Below, piece by piece: positions 1-11,015 of a DNA stretch of 64,000 bases. A model generated the notes under the pieces. It did not search any database. It saw only the letters and a list, made by a program, of their open reading frames with translations, and was not told the DNA's origin. The stretch comes from Euphorbia lathyris. Its lineage: Eukaryota; Streptophyta; Magnoliopsida; Malpighiales; Euphorbiaceae. How positions within the stretch are numbered: the first letter of the stretch is position 1; every line of letters starts with the position of its first letter. The DNA lies in NCBI RefSeq assembly GCF_963576675.1, contig NC_088916.1:89669501-89733500 (forward strand). The letters are read 5' to 3'. Made by a program: the position numbers and the translations under genes.

Positions 1-1258
1 GTAGATGGGGCTATGGTGACTGCTGAGGTGGGTACGAACGAGCTTCAGTCTTATTTCATGGAGTTGTTTGGGATGACTCGGCCTGAGTTTTTGGTCGGTC
101 ACTACTTTAACGGCGGTATACGAGCAGCTTCCGTCATGGAGCATTGTCGAGGAGATCGGATTCCTGATGCACATGCTACAGCTTGGACATTTCTTATGCT
201 CGGTTGCACATTGTTCGTAGACAAGAGTGGTGATTGCATTCGACCTTCCTGCATTCTAGAGGTGCAGGATTCGGCAGCTGGAGCCATTGGACTCTCGTGG
301 GGCTCGGCTGCACTAGCATATCTATATCGTAATCTAGGTATTGCTAGTAGAGGAGACTGCGGGCAGATCACAGGTTGTCTGACACTACTTCAAGCATGGA
401 TTTATGAGTACTTTCCGTGCTGCAAGCCTCATCGGAAGGGAGTTACAGTGGACCCGGATCTTCCTAGGGCTTGCATGTGGCCATCTATAGCGTTGGAGAA
501 TAGTGATGATCGGCTGAGATCATATCGCGCCCGGTTTGATAGATTGACTGCGAATGAGGTACAATTTCCATTTAATTAAATAAACTGATGTCATTACTTG
601 TATTACTTGTATGTTAATATGTAGGTGATGGGGATGTCGTATGGTCTTAATGCCATTACGGGTACCCCGAGGACGACATACGCTGGATAGATACGATACC
701 GGGATGTGATCGAGCCGTACATGCCGGGGAGATGCCTTCGCTAGCTTGGTTATGTGTAGACCATCCCCAGACCGATCTTGAGGCCGTTCAAGGCCGTAGG
801 TCCCTGGTCCAGCTTGAAGTATCAGGTAGAGGTGCACGCCGATATGGCACATGATATTTGGGACTCGTATCCCGAGGCAGCCGTGCTTGTATTGTCTTGG
901 TTCACTCCAGCATGGACTCCTTCGGACTGTGAGGAGCAGTACATGCATTGGTACACCCGTCATTCACACCCTCATCTACTGCCGAAGATGACTGCACCCG
1001 TACCGACTATTCATACTCGCTCGAACAGTGAAGTTGTAAGTGATTTTAGTTTTAATCAACTGATATACAAATATAAAATTTCATTTAATGAAATGATATT
1101 TATTAAGTTTTTGGTTTTTCTTTTGTCAGTGGGTTAGCCGTTTAGCTAACTGGGGTGAAGGTGCATTGGAGGCGATGAACCTTCTTGATGAGGATATTGC
1201 GACTGAGTGGAGACAGTCGTACGAACAGATTATGGATGCTTGGCATTCGGCCAAGTGA
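1..1258 (+). pseudogene. Plant mobile domain (MAIN-like) gene, 3' part, decayed
   Basis: The reading frame is open at the left edge, so the start lies outside. Three exons can be read: 1-558, 625-1035 and 1130-1258, with GT-AG introns (559-624, 1036-1129). The first exon carries the typical plant mobile domain block (LGCTLFVDKSGD, then WGSAALAYLYR and LTLLQAWIYEYFP), as in MAIN-like and 'phosphatase 7 long form' proteins (PF10536 family). Exon 3 ends with a tryptophan-rich tail and TGA at 1256-1258. Exon 2 has three in-frame TAG codons, at 688-690, 742-744 and 757-759, each one transition away from the expected Trp or Gln codon. The gene therefore looks dead, although its splice sites are intact. 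These domains occur both in host silencing proteins and inside transposons; the sequence does not tell which this was. Confidence 0.8.
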
Positions 1259-1394
1259 TTTGTGACTGTAGCTTAATACTTTTTATTATAGTTGTACAGA
1301 TTATATCTGTAGGTATTTTAGTACTTTAGTTATACAAGTACGTACTTTAGTACTTTTTTTATAAAACTATTAATAGATGTCTTTCACTTACATT

Positions 1395-1674
1395 CCAGAA
1401 CATTACAGAAATCATACAAAATCAACATGTAACACAACTGAACAGAACTGAAATGAAACTGAACACATCCAGAACATTACAAAATTCATTCAGAATCAAC
1501 CTGTAACACAACCAAACATAACTGAACACATCCAAAACATTACATAATTCATTCAGAATCAACATGTAACACAACTGGACTTAACTGAAATGAAACTGAA
1601 CATATCCAGAACATTACAGAAATCATACAGATTCAATCTGTAACACAACTGAACATAACTGTAACTGAAGACAT
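1395..1674. repeat. Four-copy tandem repeat, 63-74 bp units
   Basis: Four units beginning CCARAACATTACA start at 1395, 1469, 1532 and 1606 (74, 63, 74 and 69 bp). Long and short units alternate, so the array may have grown by duplication of a two-unit block. No coding potential is seen. The repeat lies 3' of the mobile domain relic. Confidence 0.8.
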
Positions 1675-1762
1675 CCAAAAACATATGGTAAGGTTCCTAA
1701 CCTTTTTCTAAATCATTAAATCTTTCATTTTTTCAATTTTAATACAGAAAGCATATTTTTTT

Positions 1763-2316
1763 GGGTAATTAATTTATTAGTCCTATATTTTGATAAAACA
1801 CACGGTTTTAGTCCCTATATTTTCAAAAACATATGGTAAGGTCTATAACTTTTTTCTCAGTGAACTGTTTAGTCTTTCCGTCTGTTTGTTAGATTTTTTT
1901 ACCGTTTATGACTTTGGAAATGACTAAATTATCCTTTACTATTTACCTTCAAATTTCAGAAGATGAAATCCAATTTAAAAGTATTTGTATGGAGAACAAG
2001 AAAAAGAACAGACCCAATGTTTACGAATTTGAACGATTAAGAAGAAAATCAAGAAGAAGAACACTCAAATTTGATTTCAGATGCATTAGAGTTTAAAGGA
2101 AAGGAAAATAAAGGAAAAGAAGAACGCAAATCCAAATTGACTAACAGAATTTTCATGAGAGTCTAACGGTAGAGACTAAACAGTTCACCGAGAAAAACGT
2201 TAGGGACTAAACAGTTCATCGAGAAAAACGTTAAGAACTTTACCGTGTATTTTTGAAAATATAGGGACTAAACAGTGCGTTTTGTCAAAATATAGGGACT
2301 AATAAATTAATTACCC
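1763..2316. mobile_element. MITE with long TIRs (Mutator-like), upstream of PUR-ALPHA
   Basis: The element begins GGGTAATTAATTTATTAG and ends with its inverse complement, CTAATAAATTAATTACCC. The inverted similarity runs for about 80 bp through the 'phrase' TAGTCCCTATATTTT. The 9 bases on each side (TATTTTTTT and TATTATTTT) agree at 8 positions, which fits a Mutator-type 9-bp TSD, though the sequence is of low complexity. The interior holds no transposase. It ends about 285 bp before the PUR-ALPHA start codon. Confidence 0.75.
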
Positions 2317-2601
2317 TATTATTTTTTGGTATTTTAGAGAGAAGACAATTATTATTATTTTTGGTAATTATTTAAAAAATATGGGACAAAGTCAATCCTC
2401 GTCAGTCATCATCATCCCTCCTTCTATCTCCTCCAAACCCTAATCAAACCAGTTTTCCCACTACCAATTCCACCCACTATGTCGTAGATCTGTCTCACTA
2501 CCACTTTTTCAATTGATTCTATTCAATTTTACTCTACAATTTTTTACCGCAACCTTTTCTCACTCTCACCAACTAAAACCTCTTTTTCGAATTTCTTTTA
2601 C
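2317..2601 (+). promoter_or_regulatory. 5' flank and probable 5' UTR of PUR-ALPHA
   Basis: Pyrimidine-rich, C/T-tract sequence (around 2390-2590) with an 'AAACCCTAA' telo-box-like motif near 2435 runs up to the start codon at 2602. Such tracts are common in 5' leaders of plant housekeeping genes. No clear TATA box is visible, and the core promoter may overlap the MITE that ends at 2316. Confidence 0.5.
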
Positions 2602-5600
2602 ATGGAGGGAAATTCCGGTGGCGTTGGAGGAGCTACTGGTGCTGTGAATGCCGGGGGAGGCAGCGGAGGAGGCGGAAGTGCAAGTGGAGGTGGAGGTGGA
2701 GGGAGTGATGTGGAACTTATGTGTAAAACACTGCAAGTGGAGCATAAACTCTTCTATTTCGATCTCAAGGAGAATCCTCGCGGGCGTTACTTGAAGATTT
2801 CTGAGAAAACTTCTGCCACCAGGTCTACAATCATTGTCCCTTTCTCTGGGATTTCTTGGTTCTTAGATCTATTCAATTACTATGTCAATTCTGATGATCA
2901 AGACCTCTTTAGCAAGGAATTGCAGCTCGACACCAAGGCATTTCTTCCCCTTCTTGATTTCCTTTTCTTTTTTTCTCTATTCCTATCTTAATTTCATTTC
3001 GTATGATCTTCATTACAGGTTTTCTACTTTGACATTGGTGAAAACAGGAGGGGTCGTTTCTTGAAGGTAATCCAAATCAATTTCCTTTCTCTTTTCTTCT
3101 ACTCCATGCCTTCAAACATATGCTTGCCATAATTTTGCTTGCCTTAATTTGACTTGGTGTTTCTCCTTCAAATTTTTGCTATTGTACATTTGCACGGACC
3201 TTTTGCTAGCTTACTTCAGGCTGATAACTTTTGATGTTTATGTGTGATAGCTTGTTCAACCCTTTCTCTAGAAGGAAAAAAATGGATTTGACTTTATGTT
3301 TCTCCTTCAAAATTATGTTATTGTTTAGTTTAGGCCTTTTATCCCCTTTTAGCTTTCGGTGAACCTACTTCAACATCTAGGAACTGCAATGATATAGAAT
3401 TACTCTTTTTGTTCTGCAAGGTGGGTGCTCTGTAAAATAAAAGATGTTAAGCAGTGTTGTTAAAGGCGCGCCTCGGCTAAGGCTCCAGCCTTAGCGCCTC
3501 TGGTGACCAAAGGCGGGCGCGGGCAGTAAGGCGCGCGCCTTGGTGCGCCTTTGTGCGCCTCAAGCCAGGCACAAGGCGCGCGCCTTGGCTTCCTTATGGT
3601 ATTTTAGGGTATTTTAGGGTTGAGTTGAGGGTATATTAGGTTTTTTAGGGTATTTTAGGGTTTTCTAACTTCAAAAAAGAAAAGAAAAGAAAAGAATAGC
3701 AGACATCATCGCACATAACTCGCAGCTGCCAAAATTTTATGAGTTTTAGATTATGTCTTAGTAGTTAACTAGAACTTAACTAGTGCATTTTATGGTTTAT
3801 TGTTGGTTTTTGATTATTTATGACTAGTTTTATAAATTTATGATTTTTTTTTTTTGGTGCGCCTGCGCGCCTTAAGTTGCGCCTTGCGCCAAGGCTCCAG
3901 GACCCCCCTTGCGCCTTAGTGCGCCTTGCGCCTTTAACAACACTGATGTTATTAAGACTCTTTCATCTTTACCTTTGAATGTACCCACCCTAAACAAATC
4001 AGTATTTGACATTAGAGAACTTGTGGATAAATCAATGCAGCAACAGTTGTGAGCTCTTTAACTTTTACTCTTGATTGTACTTGTTCTCTCTCCTACTAGA
4101 ATATCTCTCTTTCCTTACCAGAAAAGGAAGCATTGACTTTAATTCGCTAGATCGGTGTGATCTTTTTTCCATCTTTTTAATGTGGAAGATTAAAAATGGA
4201 TGTTTAGGGGTTTGGATAATTGAAAAGAGGCTGGTGTGGTGAATGATTAATTTCTCTATTTGGATCCAAAACATGAAAATCTAGCTAGGCTGATCTCATT
4301 ATCTGCTGATCTTTTAAAAAAAGATAAGTGGTGATATAGTGCAAATATGAGGCTCAAAGCATCTTCAAATGCTTACCATCATCTCTCTCCCATGAGCAGC
4401 TGTCAATAATTCAAAGGGCATAAACTAGCATCATAACACTGCCAAATTTTTAATGATGTTTCTGTAGTTAACGGTAATGATGGAAGATAACAGTTCGTGC
4501 TCAAGCTATTGGAGTCATGTAGAATTAACTAAACTCTTAATAAGATGTTTTGGTGGGTTTTGTTTCCCCATTAGATGTGGTTCACAAGGATTGGCTCAAA
4601 ATCAAATTCTTTCTTAGTAGGTGAAAATTCTGTTTATAAGAAAAATAAATTTGGTAATTAATTTTCAAATTCTGATGTCTTAACTGTTAAAATAATAGAT
4701 TAGTTTAAAGGTATCCCTGTTCTCAATAAAGTCATCGAACAATAGATCTTAGTTCTGCTTTTTGATGTATGAATTATGATTTTTGATAGAAACTTTAATA
4801 TGTACACATTTGATTATCAAATTGCTTGGTTTTAATTTCTCCCTCTGCAGTTCCTACATTTGATCGAAATTTTCTTGAATTTGTGGTCCTTGGTTGAATT
4901 TGATGGCCATAATCCCTCATTAGTCTAATGAATTTCTAATTTGTAAGAAGAAAACTGAAGAGGAAAGAAAATCTATGTTTTCTGTGGACTAGTTAGTTTA
5001 ATGTATGGGGTTCTCGTCGCTGCCCTTCCCTACCAAGGTGAGGTAGGGGGATTGCCATTACCATCTATTGTGTTTGTTGATATATTTATTTTTCAAAAAA
5101 ATCAAATAACCAATAAAATTTTGCAACTTCAAAATTTCAACGTTAGCATAGACAAAAAAGTTTCTTGAAATAAGAAGGATAAAGAGGCTCAAAAGTATAG
5201 AGAAGTGTTACTCCTTATTTGCTAGAAAAACAACGTGGATTCATTTCATAAGTTTTGATACTTCACATGATGTTGCCAATAATGGTTTTTCTACGTGAGT
5301 GGAATTTTTCTTATTCTTATAAAAGTCAAAGCTCCTCTTGAACTTATGATAATAAGGTTTAGTTGTGGGTTGTCTAATAGGGTAGGCTATACTCGCTGCA
5401 TGGTAAGTGAAAGAAATAGATTATATCACCAGATTGTATATATTTTATTTGGCATAAATGCGTGTTCTTCTTCTTGTTCTCCTCTATATGTGTACTAATT
5501 TGACATTAACGTTATTGAAGCTTGATGTATGCTTCAGTTGTGTTGGTAATAGTTTGACATTGACTACATTGGAGCTTGAAATATGGGTCAGTAGTATGTT

Positions 5601-8600
5601 GGCAATAATGGTTTTTCTACGTGGGTGGAATTTTTCTTATTCTTATAAAAGTCAAAGCTCCTCTTGAACTTATGATAATAAGGTTTAGTTGTGGGTTGTC
5701 TAATAGGGTAGGCTATACTCGCTGCATGGTAAGTGAAAGAAATAGATTATATCACCAGATTGTATATATTTTATTTGGCATAAATGCGTGTTCTTCTTGT
5801 TCTCCTCTATATGTGTACTAATTTGACATTAACGATATTGAAGCTTGATGTATGCTTCAGTTGTGTTGGTAATAGTTTGACATTGACTACATTGGAGCTT
5901 GAAATATGGGTCAGTAGTATGTTAGTGTTCTTTCTTACATTACTCTGTACCTTACCTTCTGTTGCCAGTTTATGCTATCTGTTACTGTTGATACTAATAT
6001 TAGTGGTGCAAGTAGTCTTATCTTCTAGTGGTAGTTGATGCTATTTGTTACTGTTTGATAAATTAACAGAGCAATATCTTACCGTTAATCAGTGTTCTAA
6101 AAATCGGCCAAGGCGGCCGCCTCCGCCGCCTAGGCGGGGATTTTTAGAACACCGTCCCGATTTTCACTAATCGGGCAGTATAAATCGGTTGACCGATTTT
6201 TGGCCGCCTAGGCGGTCTCATGCGGTCCTAGGCGGGTCTAGGCGGCTCCTAGGCGGTCCCAGACGGTTCCCGGGCGGCCTTTTTGAAAAAATTGGTCCAT
6301 AAATTTTATGTCAACTTTTTTAATTTAAAAAAAAATATTAAATAACAAAAAAATAAAAAAAAACCTTAAACTATTAAATTTATTTTTAAGAATATTAATT
6401 TTATTTTATTTTGACACATTTTGTTATAAATATTATTTTATTGATCTATTTGTTATTTTTTTAAGGACATTAATATAAATAATATTAAAGTATGTATGTT
6501 TTTCTATCCTAAATATTTTCTATTATTATTTTTACATAATTCATATATTAATGGTATTTATATAATACTTTATTTAATAAAAAATAAATAAATATAAAAA
6601 ATACAAATCCGATTAATCCCGATTAATCGCCGATTAATCAGTAAGGGCCCTCTCCGCCCGACTAGCGTCTAGCGTCTTTTACAACCTTGCCGTTAATATA
6701 ATCTGTTTTTGAGACCATCAGAGTCTGATATTCTTAGATTAGACTATCATACTTAGCAGGAACTAGGCCAAGTGGCCTGAGTTGAGTTCCACAGAATTTA
6801 AATTGAAATTCTAATAGAAGTTTAGTTATCATCAGCTGACAAATATTATCCGAACTTGGAATTGGGTTGTTATAATTGTGAAAGAGTTAAAATTTGGTCA
6901 CGAGCATAATTATTTTTCAGATACCATCGAAATCAATTATACCTTATCATTATTTATTTTTTTAAAAGAACTCAATGTAGTGACCGAAATTACAGGTTAC
7001 TGGATCTTAGCAACTGCCAAAGTCTCAGGGTACCTTCTAGGTTTTTAGTTTTTCATTCTACTTCTTTTGTATTTTATGTCCTTGAGTTTTCATGTCCTTT
7101 GTGCATTTAGCTAGCTGTTTCATGCCAGTCTCTTCCTCCCTAGAAGAATACATAAAGTTGGAAGCTTGTATAGGATAGCAGAAGGATGACTACAAGAATA
7201 TTGAAGCAACTGCTTCATATTTTTTTTTTATTTCCCCTCTCTTGGTGTTTTGCTAGAATTGTTAAATCTACGCATTATCTTTAATAAACTTATGCATGCA
7301 GGTATCTGAAGCTTCAGTTAGTAGAAACCGCAGTACTATTATTGTTCCTGCTGGAAATGCCAGGGATGAAGGCTGGGCAGCATTCAGGAACATTTTGGCA
7401 GAGATAAATGAAGCTTCAAGGCTTTTTATACTGCCCAATCAGGTGTCTTTTTTGTTGCATGCATATCTTTTCTCCCTTTTGCTTGAAAGGAAATTATTCT
7501 AAGTATAAGAGGGAAATCACTTACCAAACTTCCCCTCATCTTTTACATGCCTGCCAAAACAGCAAAGCTCTGAATCTTCAGAGCGTCTTGTTGGCCTTTC
7601 GGATGATGTAGGGGCTGGCTTCATATCTGGACACAGTACCCAACCTGCTCCAGCATCTGAATTGAGTGATAGATCAGTTGAACTGACTGCACAGGACGAA
7701 GTTGGTAACATGGGGGTTTCAAAGGTAATCAGAGCTGATCAGAAGAGATTCTTCTTTGATCTTGGTAGCAACAACAGAGGCCATTTCCTGAGGATTTCTG
7801 AGGCAAGTTTTACGAAAACCAAGCTTTATATAAATCTGGTTGCTCGTTTGCCTCTCATTTTGTATGATTTTGATGTATTTCAAATACTTATCTGTTTTTT
7901 TAGTAGGTTATGCCAGTAATAATAAGAAAACCCATAACCTTTTGTCTCTTGTGTTAATGAAATGTAAAAGACGATAAGAAACGCTCTATAAACTAAAATT
8001 ACAAGAAAAGGCTCTATCATCTTGAATTCTAAAAAATGAAAATAAAATTTAATGCTATGTTCGGAATAAAATTATAAAAGAATCCCATTTCTTGATCTAG
8101 CGAACTATAAAGCCTTAAGCTTGATGCAAGTGTGTTACATAGACCATGTCATTACTTTATTATGTTTTATAGTTGTCCTCTTTTTTTCTTCATGTGATCT
8201 CATATTTCAATCTTTACCGTTGATTCAGCCATAATAATGAGCTATCCATGTTCTCACCCACGTTGAGTGAAATTGATGAATAAGAAGAAAAGAAAGTCAA
8301 AGCCTTTTTTCACAAGGGTAGATGTAATTAATTCAAATCCTTTATGTTGGACTAGGTCTCAATGAACACTTGATATTAACTGTTACAGCTTTTTTGTGCA
8401 TCCTTTGTGAGTTTCCTGTGCCTAAACTCCAGTGTATTATTTATACACACGTTAAATGGAAGAAGGTACATTCAGACTCCGGAGGCTTCTTTGATGTGCT
8501 TTCTTCCATTTAAGGTGTATTATATAATATGATAATGACCATAAAAGTAGTCAATATTGTCATGCTTGGCATGAAATCTAGATGTTATTAAACACTCTCA

Positions 8601-11015
8601 AGTGAAAATAGTGAAATGTATGCGATGATCAAAGTTTATCCTTATATTGTATTGTATTTTATTGCAATTTAATCATATAATAGCTAGTGTTTCTTGTATA
8701 GTGACTTTAAAACAATAACCATGAATAATACACATTAAACGAGGTCTTGCACATTTGCTATCGTGATTCAATTTTTTTAAGGAACTTTAATCATTATATT
8801 AATTAAATTGGATACAATGTAATAACAATTTGTATTTCCCACTCTTCTTGACAAATTTCTCAATTTTGACCTTGTCCACATGCAATTTTTGCATGGGAGA
8901 AGGCGGGATAGTCTTTGCAAGACTGGCAAGAAGGTGATTCTCGTGCTTCTTATTCTTTCCCCAGTGATGAGCTACTAAAAGGATCTGGGGGACCCCCTTC
9001 TCAAGGGCAGTGGGGTGGCAATGCCCCTTTATTTAGTGGGAGTTTAGTGTCAAAAGCCCTTGAAGGTAGCTGTGGAGCAGGATAAAGATCTTATTTACTT
9101 GGGGGATAAAGAGGACTGGGCTGCTGCTTGGATTATTATAGAATAAAAGTAGAATTAGATCAAGGGGAATCTCCTTAGGAACTGAGTCTCCGGCTGGACG
9201 AGTAGGTGAGGGGTTTGATTAGGGATCAAGGACGAGGATGGACTTTTACTCTCGTGCAACTGGTAACTATGTTGCATGGACACTTCTAGTTAGTAGCGTT
9301 TAGTGTCCGTGTCCATTTCGTCTCGGTGTCTGTTTTTGGTTGTAGGCTATTTTAGGAAGGTTATGTTTTAGAAATAGCGTTTCCCGTGTCCGTTTCTGTG
9401 TCAATGTGCATTTCCGTGTCCGTGTCCGTGCAACATAGACGGGTAACATTAGCCTGTTGATTGTTCTGCTCTTGTATCCCATCAAGACAAGAAGAGCGTG
9501 ATGGTGCTAAAGTGTTATGGCTCTTGCAGATTCCACGGTACACTACTATGCTTGAAGTTAAATAATCCTTGTGTTAATATTGAAAAGGCACAATAGTGGA
9601 GGACACACCCACCTCAGACCATAATTTGCAAGGGCAACTCGATTAAAAGCAAAGCCTTAAATTTCATTATTTCTTTTCCATTTCTCTCATAGTACCTTTA
9701 TGAAGAGTTGACCACTAAAACCCCTCAAGCCATTGTGTGCTGCATGCTTTGGTCCATTCATTTTATTTTGAAATTAACTGCTCGCAGAAATGTAGAACCT
9801 GTTGATGTCTGGGTGAAGTTTCAACCTCTGAAGACAAATTATATATTAGACATTATTTCCCAAGCTGACTCTTCTAGGAAATTAGGTGTTGTATGGTAAT
9901 AACTTTCTATTGAGGGCGAGCCTTGGCGCAACGGTAAACGTTGTTGTTATGTGACTGAGAGGTCATGAGTTAGAGCCTTAGGAGCGGCCTCTTGCTAAAA
10001 ACTTCAATATAAATGAATATTGAGTATGTAATTCCTTGATAACAAATCTAATAGTAAAGATACATTTACGAAAATAACTCGACAGTGTATTCTCGTATTT
10101 GGATTATGCAACTCTACGAGAAAACGATAAAAAGGCATATGGTTCTGACAATATTGAACTGAATTGACAGCATATCTAGAGTTGAGAAGATTCCAAGTTT
10201 AAAGGTGGTGGCTTTCACTGCTGAGGGAGCTTTGACAATGGTGAAGGTTTCTGACTGAGGCAGCTTTATGCCTTGCCCTTGGCTTGAACAAAAGGCTTGT
10301 GCCTGTACGATGCTGCCTCGCCTAACCCTATATTAGCTCAACTGTGCCTTTTAACTGTTTAAATTTGCTTAAATTGTCTCAATAGTTTGTTAGTTGATGG
10401 TTGGAGTGGACACTTTTTTTTGGTTACAAGCTCGAGTCCTCATAGGAAGACAAGAACCGCACGTATCTGCCTCAATAATATCCTAGATACCAGTAGGAGG
10501 CACATCACACTCTTGATGACCCAAGACCAACTGCCCTACGTAGTTAGCCATCCAATCCGCTGCTCCGTTTCCCTCAGGAAACACATTCACAATCTTCACC
10601 TCTCACTCCCGAACATAAAGCTCTCTGCAGTTTTCAATTAACCAATAGAACCGGTGTCTCTGCTCTGTATTTTGACCTGGCTGGAGCGGACTTTTGTTTA
10701 GATCATTTGTTTAATTACCAAAAAGAAAAGAGAGAGAAAAGTTAAAAAAGAAGGCACACGAGCAGCTTACTAGTTAGTTTCGGGTAGTCAAACTGTAAAA
10801 TAACAATATCATGCATGACTTTTAGTTGGATTAAATAACTTGTATACTAATTACAAATGCAGGTTGCAGGTTCGGATAGGTCCTCCATAATTCTTCCCTT
10901 GTCTGGGCTGAAGCAATTCCATGAGATGGTGGGGCACTTTGTTGAGATAACGAAAGATAGAATCGAAGGAATGACTGGTGCCAATGTTCGGACAGTGGAT
11001 CCTCCTCAAAGATGA
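2602..11015 (+). CDS. PURA1: Transcription factor Pur-alpha (single-stranded purine-rich DNA/RNA binding)
   Basis: Five exons join in frame: 2602-2937, 3019-3066, 7302-7442, 7563-7802 and 10863-11015, giving 305 codons plus TGA, close to the roughly 296 residues of the Arabidopsis protein. A Gly/Ser-rich N-terminus (residues 2-35) is followed by three PUR repeats: KLFYFDLKENPRGRYLKISE in exon 1, then VFYFDIGENRRGRFLK over exons 2-3, then RFFFDLGSNNRGHFLRISE in exons 4-5. The C-terminus ends VDPPQR, as in plant orthologues. Family knowledge: PUR-alpha proteins bind purine-rich single-stranded elements (telo-box and II-element promoters) and RNA in the nucleus. Introns are 81, 4235, 120 and 3060 bp. 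Introns 1 and 4 start with GC rather than GT. No frameshift or stop is seen, so the gene is likely functional. Confidence 0.95.
2938..3018 (+). other. PUR-ALPHA intron 1, GC-AG type
   Basis: Exon 1 must end at AAG (2935-2937) to join the conserved FYFD exon at 3019. The bases after it are GCATTTC, and no GT donor lies nearby. Reading through meets a stop at 2989-2991. The donor is therefore GC with a poor downstream match to the donor consensus; the acceptor is TTACAG. Confidence 0.8.
3452..3945. mobile_element. hAT-type MITE rich in GGCGCGCC, in PUR-ALPHA intron 2
   Basis: The ends are perfect 18-bp inverted repeats beginning CAGTGTTGTTAAAGGCGC. The flanking 8-mers ATGTTAAG and ATGTTATT match at 6 of 8, an aged hAT-type TSD. 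The subterminal parts are packed with GGCGCGC/GCGCC words and the centre is AT-rich. No transposase is present, so it is non-autonomous. Confidence 0.85.
5271..5925 (+). repeat. 326-bp tandem duplication in PUR-ALPHA intron 2
   Basis: The block starting TAATGGTTTTTCTACGTG at 5280 recurs at 5606, an offset of 326 bp, and the two copies match almost base for base. The visible differences are a few substitutions and one 3-bp deletion (one CTT of a CTTCTTCTTG run) in the second copy. The high identity points to a recent unequal exchange or replication slip. The short ORFs in each copy are intronic and not supported. Confidence 0.85.
6090..6689. mobile_element. hAT-type MITE with perfect 8-bp TSD, in PUR-ALPHA intron 2
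   Basis: The element starts CAGTGTTCTAAAAATCGG and ends TTTTACAACCTTG. It is flanked by the perfect 8-bp direct repeat CCGTTAAT (6082-6089 and 6690-6697), the hallmark of a hAT insertion. The 5' part is full of GGCGG/CCGCC words, the middle is very AT-rich, and there is no coding region. Confidence 0.9.
9267..9438. mobile_element. Short TIR element (172 bp) in PUR-ALPHA intron 4
   Basis: The termini CTATGTTGCATGGACAC and GTGTCCGTGCAACATAG are inverted copies with one mismatch. The flanks ACTGGTAAC (9259-9267, overlapping the first base) and ACGGGTAAC (9439-9447) differ at one base, a likely 8-9 bp TSD. The interior is made of GTGTCCGTGTCC-like words. Non-autonomous, family not recognised. 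Confidence 0.7.
9912..9998 (+). mobile_element. tRNA-derived SINE head, Au-SINE type, 3'-truncated
   Basis: An A-box-like TGGCGCAACGG and a degenerate B-box (GAGTTAGAGCC) are spaced as in a tRNA. The surrounding words GGCGAGCCTTGGCGCAACGG and CGGCCTCTTGC match the 5' domain of plant Au SINEs. The usual 3' Au tail is missing, so this is a truncated copy and not a working tRNA gene. Confidence 0.7.
10483..10678 (-). pseudogene. RNase H (RVT_3-like) relic of a LINE, antisense in PUR-ALPHA intron 4
   Basis: Read on the minus strand from about 10678 to the TAG at 10483-10485, the frame gives HRFYWLIENCRELYV, then an in-frame TGA near 10604, then VNVFPEGNGAADWMANYVG. This is the C-terminal RNase H-like end typical of plant LINE ORF2 proteins and related RNase H proteins. 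Only the last 60 or so codons survive. It lies opposite to the host gene and has no role in it that I can see. Confidence 0.65.

Larger units (their letters stand above)
7803..10862 (+). other. PUR-ALPHA intron 4, GC-AG type, 3.06 kb
   Basis: The donor reads GAG|GCAAGT, the textbook GC-donor consensus, and the acceptor reads ATGCAG before GTTGCAGGTTCGG. Besides the three repeats listed separately (9267-9438, 9912-9998, 10483-10678), I see nothing recognisable in 7920-9266 or 10000-10480, only AT-rich intronic sequence. Confidence 0.85.

Noticed and set aside
102..963. Minus-strand ORFs across the mobile-domain gene
   Set aside because: Shadows of the spliced plus-strand exons.
1908..2096. 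62-codon basic ORF
   Set aside because: Lies in the loop of a MITE and shows no family resemblance or start context.
5295..6038. Pairs of near-identical ORFs of 66-84 codons
   Set aside because: They come from the 326-bp duplication within a PUR-ALPHA intron and show no coding signature.
9912..9998. Possible tRNA gene (A-box and B-box present)
   Set aside because: No cloverleaf or anticodon stem can be formed, the B-box is degenerate, and the wording matches an Au SINE head.
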